A stretch of 17,602 nucleotides of DNA from Dehalococcoidia bacterium UBA1328 (GTDB lineage: Bacteria > Chloroflexota > Dehalococcoidia > Lucifugimonadales > Lucifugimonadaceae): contig DBTA01000019.1 of the NCBI GenBank assembly GCA_002306815.1, positions 89,784 to 107,385 on the forward strand. The letters are read 5' to 3'. Shown one piece after another: positions 14,373 through 17,602 of this stretch (position 1 is its first letter; each line of letters starts with the position of its first letter). Position numbers and translations under genes: made by a program. Under the pieces are notes generated by a model. That model had not been told where the DNA came from. It saw only the letters and a list, made by a program, of their open reading frames with translations, and ran no database searches.

Positions 14373-15410
14373 ATGACCGCAAATCAAGTCCTCACCCCTG
14401 AACAACTCCAATCCCACATTGACAAGCTGCCTCGAATCGATATTGCGCACTTGCCAACACCCCTTGAAGAAATGCCAAGGCTCACTGAACGACTTGACGG
14501 CCCCAACATATGGATCAAGCGTGAGGACATGACGGGTCTGGCGTATGGCGGAAATAAGGCACGCCATTACGAGTTCGAAATGCCCCATGTCGCAGAAGCC
14601 GGGTACGACGTGATGATCAACATCATGGACTACCACTCGAACAACGCTCGAATGACCGCCGCTGCCGCCAACAAGATTGGCATACGGTACATCCTCGTTC
14701 TGAAGAACGCCGCCAATCGCAAAGTTCAGGGCAACCTGTTGATCGACAAGATACTCGGTGCGGAAATCCATCTTCTAGACGAGTTCCAGTCCGGTGACGC
14801 CGACGGTTACGCAACCAAGCTCAAAAAAGAGTTAGAGGCCGAAGGGCACAAGCCTTACCTGATCCAGGATTACCTGTTCCCTAGAATTGTCGGAATGGTC
14901 GGATTTGTTGATGCAGGGATAGAACTTCGCGAACAAATCGAAGCGGCAAACTTGAAAAATGTGCACATCATCGGTGTTGCGGGTCGTTCGCTATGTGGCT
15001 TAATCATCGCTGCAAAAGCGATGAGACTCGACTGGAAGTTCACCGGCGTAACTGTGAACTATGACGTGCCGCTCAAGGACTACATATTCGAGCACAACAA
15101 GGACATTCAGGAGTTGCTCGATCTCCCGGTAACGTTCGAACAGAGTGACATGCGAGTTCTCAATCAGTATGTGGGCGAGGGTTATGGCGTCATGACACCT
15201 CAGGTTGCAGAAGCGATTCATATTGCGGCGCAAACTGATGCGATTATTTGCGATCCCAACTACACGGGAACAGCAATGGCGGCGCTGATCGATCAGGTCG
15301 ACAACGGTGGTTTCAGAGATGACGAAACCGTCATCTTCCTACACACCGGTGGTCTCCCCGCGGTGTTTACATTCGCAGAACAACTCGCTGATTTCAAAGG
15401 TACCGTCTAG
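14373..15410 (+). CDS. Fold-type II PLP enzyme, D-cysteine desulfhydrase/ACC deaminase family (paralogue 2)
   Basis: Paralogue of the preceding gene, 345 residues. K62 in LAYGGNKARHYEFE is the Schiff-base lysine. DYHSNNARMTAAA (86-98) is the carboxylate-contacting segment. The phosphate-loop counterpart is GVAGRSLCGL (201-210), again GRS rather than GGT. ICDPNYTGTAMAALI and IFLHTGGLPAVFTF complete the family pattern. Differences from the first copy cluster around residues 110-165 (for example VLKNAANRKVQGN against VSTDLVTAPLTGN), the region that often sets substrate choice. The two may handle different substrates or form a heteromer. The ATG at 14373 has no strong ribosome binding site. The 178-bp gap upstream, with the large palindrome, suggests separate control from the amidohydrolase-PLP1 pair. 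Confidence 0.87.
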   Translation: MTANQVLTPEQLQSHIDKLPRIDIAHLPTPLEEMPRLTERLDGPNIWIKREDMTGLAYGGNKARHYEFEMPHVAEAGYDVMINIMDYHSNNARMTAAAANKIGIRYILVLKNAANRKVQGNLLIDKILGAEIHLLDEFQSGDADGYATKLKKELEAEGHKPYLIQDYLFPRIVGMVGFVDAGIELREQIEAANLKNVHIIGVAGRSLCGLIIAAKAMRLDWKFTGVTVNYDVPLKDYIFEHNKDIQELLDLPVTFEQSDMRVLNQYVGEGYGVMTPQVAEAIHIAAQTDAIICDPNYTGTAMAALIDQVDNGGFRDDETVIFLHTGGLPAVFTFAEQLADFKGTV

Positions 15411-15437
15411 CTCGGCGGCAAACGGATAGGAGCGGCC

Positions 15438-15572
15438 GTGAATCTCTGGAACAGGCCGACGGGGGATCGTGATCCGCACGGTCGCCGAACAGTGACGGTT
15501 CGACAACTGGTAGTGCGAGCTATTTTTTACTTGTTCGTATTCACTGCGATTATCTGGTGGTCAAACGCATAG
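15438..15572 (+). CDS. Small single-helix membrane protein (44 aa), first of two similar frames
   Basis: A GTG at 15438 is preceded by AGGAG with 5-nt spacing and lies 27 bp after the second PLP gene. The 44-residue product has a polar, basic first half (TGDRDPHGRRTV) and one hydrophobic helix, VVRAIFYLFVFTAIIWWSNA, that runs to the C-terminus and ends in Trp-Trp. It is not a family I recognise. A similar arrangement occurs in the next small frame. A one-helix inner-membrane peptide is the best reading. Confidence 0.5.
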   Translation: MNLWNRPTGDRDPHGRRTVTVRQLVVRAIFYLFVFTAIIWWSNA

Positions 15573-15645
15573 CTAATCCTGATACGATTTCCGCATCCAG
15601 CATCACAGTAACCACAATGTTGGCGCATGAATCTAGGCAAAGGGT

Positions 15646-15783
15646 ATGGAGATTGATGCACTAGCGCCCCACCCAGAACACGATCATCACTGCATGAGAA
15701 GCTCTATGCGAGCCAAACTGTTCAAGCGTGCTGTTCTCGGCGCCATCTTCGCCGCAGGCTTCTGGTGGTTAACGCTTGGCTAG
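15646..15783 (+). CDS. Small single-helix membrane protein (up to 45 aa), second of two similar frames
   Basis: The frame ends at a TAG at 15781-15783. Its C-terminus, KRAVLGAIFAAGFWWLTLG, is one short hydrophobic helix ending near Trp-Trp, like the preceding small frame (RAIFYLFVFTAIIWW against RAVLGAIFAAGFWW). The start is uncertain: the ATG at 15646 gives 45 residues with a His-rich front (APHPEHDHHC), and the ATG at 15706, with GAGAAG upstream, gives only 25. The family is unknown and expression is unproven. Confidence 0.38.
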   Translation: MEIDALAPHPEHDHHCMRSSMRAKLFKRAVLGAIFAAGFWWLTLG

Positions 15784-15914
15784 GGTCTGGTTCAGGTCTG
15801 CGTCAATGGCTGAGACGACGCCCCTCATCCCGACCGAAGGTCTCTCCAGCAAGATCTGGACATCGTTGGTGGGTGTCATATTGAATTCATTTTGTTTCAA
15901 TTAGTAATCCCAAT

Positions 15915-15951
15915 AAAAAAGACCGCTTCTGTACCGGAAGCGGTCTTTTTT
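15915..15951. terminator. Bidirectional intrinsic terminator
   Basis: GACCGCTTC (15921-15929) and GAAGCGGTC (15937-15945) form a 9-bp GC-rich stem. It is flanked by A6 (15915-15920) and T6 (15946-15951), giving a U-tract on both strands. It lies between the plus-strand PLP/small-frame genes and the minus-strand membrane protein ending at 15973, so it can stop both convergent transcripts. Confidence 0.93.
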
Positions 15952-15972
15952 ATCGTTATAGACTGGGATTGC

Positions 15973-16746
15973 TTACGAAGTTACGTTGCTAACCTTTTCG
16001 GCCACTCGTGCTACGCCGCGTGAGAAGCGTGGAGTGAGGTATCCCTCCAAGATTCCGGCTCCAAATGCGAATGCAAACAGTGCCAGCTGACCAGCGAAGA
16101 TACCCTGTCCGCCATATCCGGCGAGGAACGATACTCTAGTTGTCGTCTCCTGGTCAGACACGAGTGGCAGAGAGATGATGCCCGCACCAAATAGTGCAAA
16201 CACCGCCAAAGCAAGAACTCCACCTACGAGAGGTCGAGCGAGTCCAACCATAAACAGTGCCGCCTTTTCGGTGTACTCCAACTGCATGGTTACCGTTCTT
16301 AGCAACACCGCAAACGCGCTACCGGCAATTCCGAAAATCACGGCTGCAAACACAATGTCGAGGGGAGTCGACAAAAACAGCGCTTCCACACCAGCCACCG
16401 TAACCGTCATAGCGGCTAGAGCTCCTGCAAGCAGGGTAAGTCCCGCCATTGGAGAAACGATCCGTCTTAGCATCGTTCGTGAGTGAATCATTTCATTTAC
16501 GTTAGCCCTGAGAGTCCTAAGAATTTGTTCACCATCTCTCAGAACATCAATTCCGCCTGACATTGCGCGGTCGATCCACGCCTGAAGGTTGTCGATCATT
16601 TGTTTTTCGTCTCGCAGTTTCGCACTACGAACCCTGATCATGAGACGTTCGACCGAGGCAACAAACGGTGCCGATTCGGCCACCATTCCACGTCCGCTCT
16701 CCTGTGGGCTGACGTCTTCGGCCTCGAAACGTACGGGTTCCGTCAT
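15973..16746 (-). CDS. Multi-helix integral membrane protein of unknown function
   Basis: 257 residues. The first 95 are polar and helix-forming (VERLMIRVRSAKLRDEKQM, then GEQILRTLRANVNEMIHSR), possibly a coiled coil. About four or five membrane helices follow: roughly 100-125, 130-149, 168-194 and 205-234. The second half (ARPLVGGVLALAVFALFGAG, then ALFAFAFGAGILEGYLTPRF) resembles a membrane module seen in many uncharacterised bacterial proteins, in which a GFSER-like sequence follows the last helix. No catalytic motif is seen. The ATG at 16746 has a good GAGGAG 7 nt upstream. A promoter with an overlapping palindrome lies about 125 bp upstream, so the gene is probably transcribed and regulated on its own. 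Confidence 0.78.
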   Translation of the reverse strand: MTEPVRFEAEDVSPQESGRGMVAESAPFVASVERLMIRVRSAKLRDEKQMIDNLQAWIDRAMSGGIDVLRDGEQILRTLRANVNEMIHSRTMLRRIVSPMAGLTLLAGALAAMTVTVAGVEALFLSTPLDIVFAAVIFGIAGSAFAVLLRTVTMQLEYTEKAALFMVGLARPLVGGVLALAVFALFGAGIISLPLVSDQETTTRVSFLAGYGGQGIFAGQLALFAFAFGAGILEGYLTPRFSRGVARVAEKVSNVTS

Positions 16747-16869
16747 AGTGTGCTCCTCTTTTTTAGTAGAACTTGAACCTTGAACTCAGGTCCACCTATT
16801 GGGTGTGCAGACGACTTACCGGGCCGGCCAGTTCTCATTGGTTTTCGCGCACCGCTTCAATATGTCGCA

Positions 16870-16898
16870 AAAGTAGCATTGCTACTACAATCGGTCAA
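16870..16898 (-). promoter_or_regulatory. Promoter with overlapping 15-bp palindrome
   Basis: On the minus strand a -35 TTGACC (16898-16893) is separated by 17 nt from a weak -10 TACTTT (16875-16870). The spacer and -10 contain the perfect palindrome AGTAGCA-T-TGCTACT (16872-16886), an operator-like position. It points to the membrane protein starting at 16746, giving a leader of about 115 nt. Confidence 0.5.
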
Positions 16899-16965
16899 GA
16901 AAAACGCACCATTACAATCTCAAAACACACCGAATTCGTCACCAATGGGGCCTTAGAGTTACGTA

Positions 16966-17556
16966 TTATTTTTGCTGATATCGGCGGCGAAGCGCCTTCT
17001 TGGACGAATACCAAACCCAGCCAATTCCGCCGGCGAATGACAGTGAAATGAGAACGAACAGCACTTGCCCCCATCGGTTACCGGTACCGCTGCGGACTCG
17101 ATCATTGATCATCACCGACATGACGGTTGTTCCATCGCCAAGATCCGACTCAGCGCTAACTTCCACTGCCCAGACCCCCGAGGTTTCGAGTTTTAGTTGC
17201 GACAAGTAGTAATTCGGGTCAACCGGTGAATTTAGAGCTAGGGTGTACTGAGCTTCTCCGTGTTCAGATGGTGACGCGAGCACGGCGACTCTGGCGTCTT
17301 CGACTATTTCACCCGTAGCCGTGTTCTTCACTCGTACCGCAAATCGTGAAATTCCGAGAATCGGTGCTGGAGGGCTAACCTGCAGTTGAATCGTGTGTGG
17401 ACCTGCTTTGGATTCGCCAAGTATTCGATAGCCGACGATGGCTTCGTCGTCCTGTGCATGAATAAGTTCAGTCGTTGCGAGGAAACTTGCAACTGTGAAC
17501 GTGATCAATCCGATCATAAAAATCGGCTTGAGGTTCGAGTAAACGTGGTAATTCAA
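16966..17556 (-). CDS. Secreted FixH/YtkA-like beta-domain protein with C-terminal membrane anchor
   Basis: 196 residues from a TTG at 17556. An N-terminal signal peptide (K10, then a hydrophobic stretch at about 11-29, with a likely cleavage after IHA near 34) leads to an outside beta-sandwich domain at about 42-150. The domain contains GPHTIQLQVSPPAPILG, FAVRVKN and SGVWAVEVSA, a pattern like FixH or YtkA/CopC-type domains. A single helix at about 163-184 is followed by a basic tail (KKALRRRYQQK), so the domain faces outside. Such proteins are often found with copper handling or cytochrome oxidase assembly, but no Met/His metal cluster is evident and neither system is in the window. An ATG at 17517 is possible, but it would lose the positive charge of the signal peptide. 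AGAAGAAGA lies just before the TTG. Confidence 0.68.
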   Translation of the reverse strand: MNYHVYSNLKPIFMIGLITFTVASFLATTELIHAQDDEAIVGYRILGESKAGPHTIQLQVSPPAPILGISRFAVRVKNTATGEIVEDARVAVLASPSEHGEAQYTLALNSPVDPNYYLSQLKLETSGVWAVEVSAESDLGDGTTVMSVMINDRVRSGTGNRWGQVLFVLISLSFAGGIGWVWYSSKKALRRRYQQK

Positions 17557-17602
17557 ATCTTCTTCTTGTCCCTAATCGGAAATTAAGTGAATAAACTGCA
17601 CT

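Noticed and set aside
14289..14771. 160-codon minus-strand frame opposite the start of the second PLP gene
   Set aside because: It is antisense to a clear PLP-enzyme gene, with no recognisable domain.
1..17602. Mobile elements, CRISPR arrays, tRNA or rRNA genes
   Set aside because: No transposase or integrase motif, regularly spaced direct repeats, cloverleaf or rRNA-like sequence was seen on either strand.

Overview
This 17.6 kb window looks like part of a free-living heterotroph's chromosome. It holds a dense set of catabolic and transport genes, and no tRNA, rRNA, CRISPR array, transposase or phage gene is visible. Three mandelate-racemase-type enolase superfamily genes, a Gfo/Idh/MocA oxidoreductase, an acVLRF1-like release factor and many lone transporters fit Chloroflexota of the marine SAR202 (Dehalococcoidia) type, a group known for expanded enolase-superfamily paralogues. 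This assignment is an inference from gene content; no marker gene is present.

Left part (13-10104, almost all minus strand). Reading with transcription from right to left, a Gfo/Idh/MocA oxidoreductase, an enolase-superfamily enzyme and a VLRF1 release-factor-like protein come first. A tight three-gene unit follows: class IV aminotransferase, beta-lactamase-fold serine hydrolase and EamA permease, with gaps of 3 and 10 bp. Next are a HEAT-repeat protein whose C-terminus resembles sigma-70 region 4, an MFS exporter lacking a normal start codon, and a galactonate-dehydratase-like enolase-superfamily enzyme. The only plus-strand item here is a 70-codon fragment of a response-regulator receiver domain, head-to-head with the HEAT gene.

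Middle part (10105-15783, plus strand). A divergent intergenic region with an 18-bp palindrome leads into a third enolase-superfamily gene. After a 454-bp gap that may contain folded RNA and operator-like palindromes come a COG3964-like amidohydrolase and two paralogous fold-type II PLP enzymes related to D-cysteine desulfhydrase, ACC deaminase and cysteate sulfo-lyase. Near-identical palindromes precede the amidohydrolase and the second PLP gene. Two very small open frames, each with one predicted membrane helix ending in Trp-Trp, follow the second PLP gene.

Right part (15915-17602). A strong bidirectional terminator separates the plus-strand genes from two minus-strand genes: a multi-helix membrane protein with a recognisable promoter and operator-like palindrome, and a secreted, membrane-anchored FixH/YtkA-like protein.

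Working together (inference): the three enolase-superfamily enzymes and the MocA oxidoreductase suggest use of sugar acids or other alpha-hydroxy/alpha-chiral carboxylates. The amidohydrolase, two PLP lyases, class IV aminotransferase and serine hydrolase could form a route for acylated or D-configured amino acids, ending in 2-oxo acids and ammonia.
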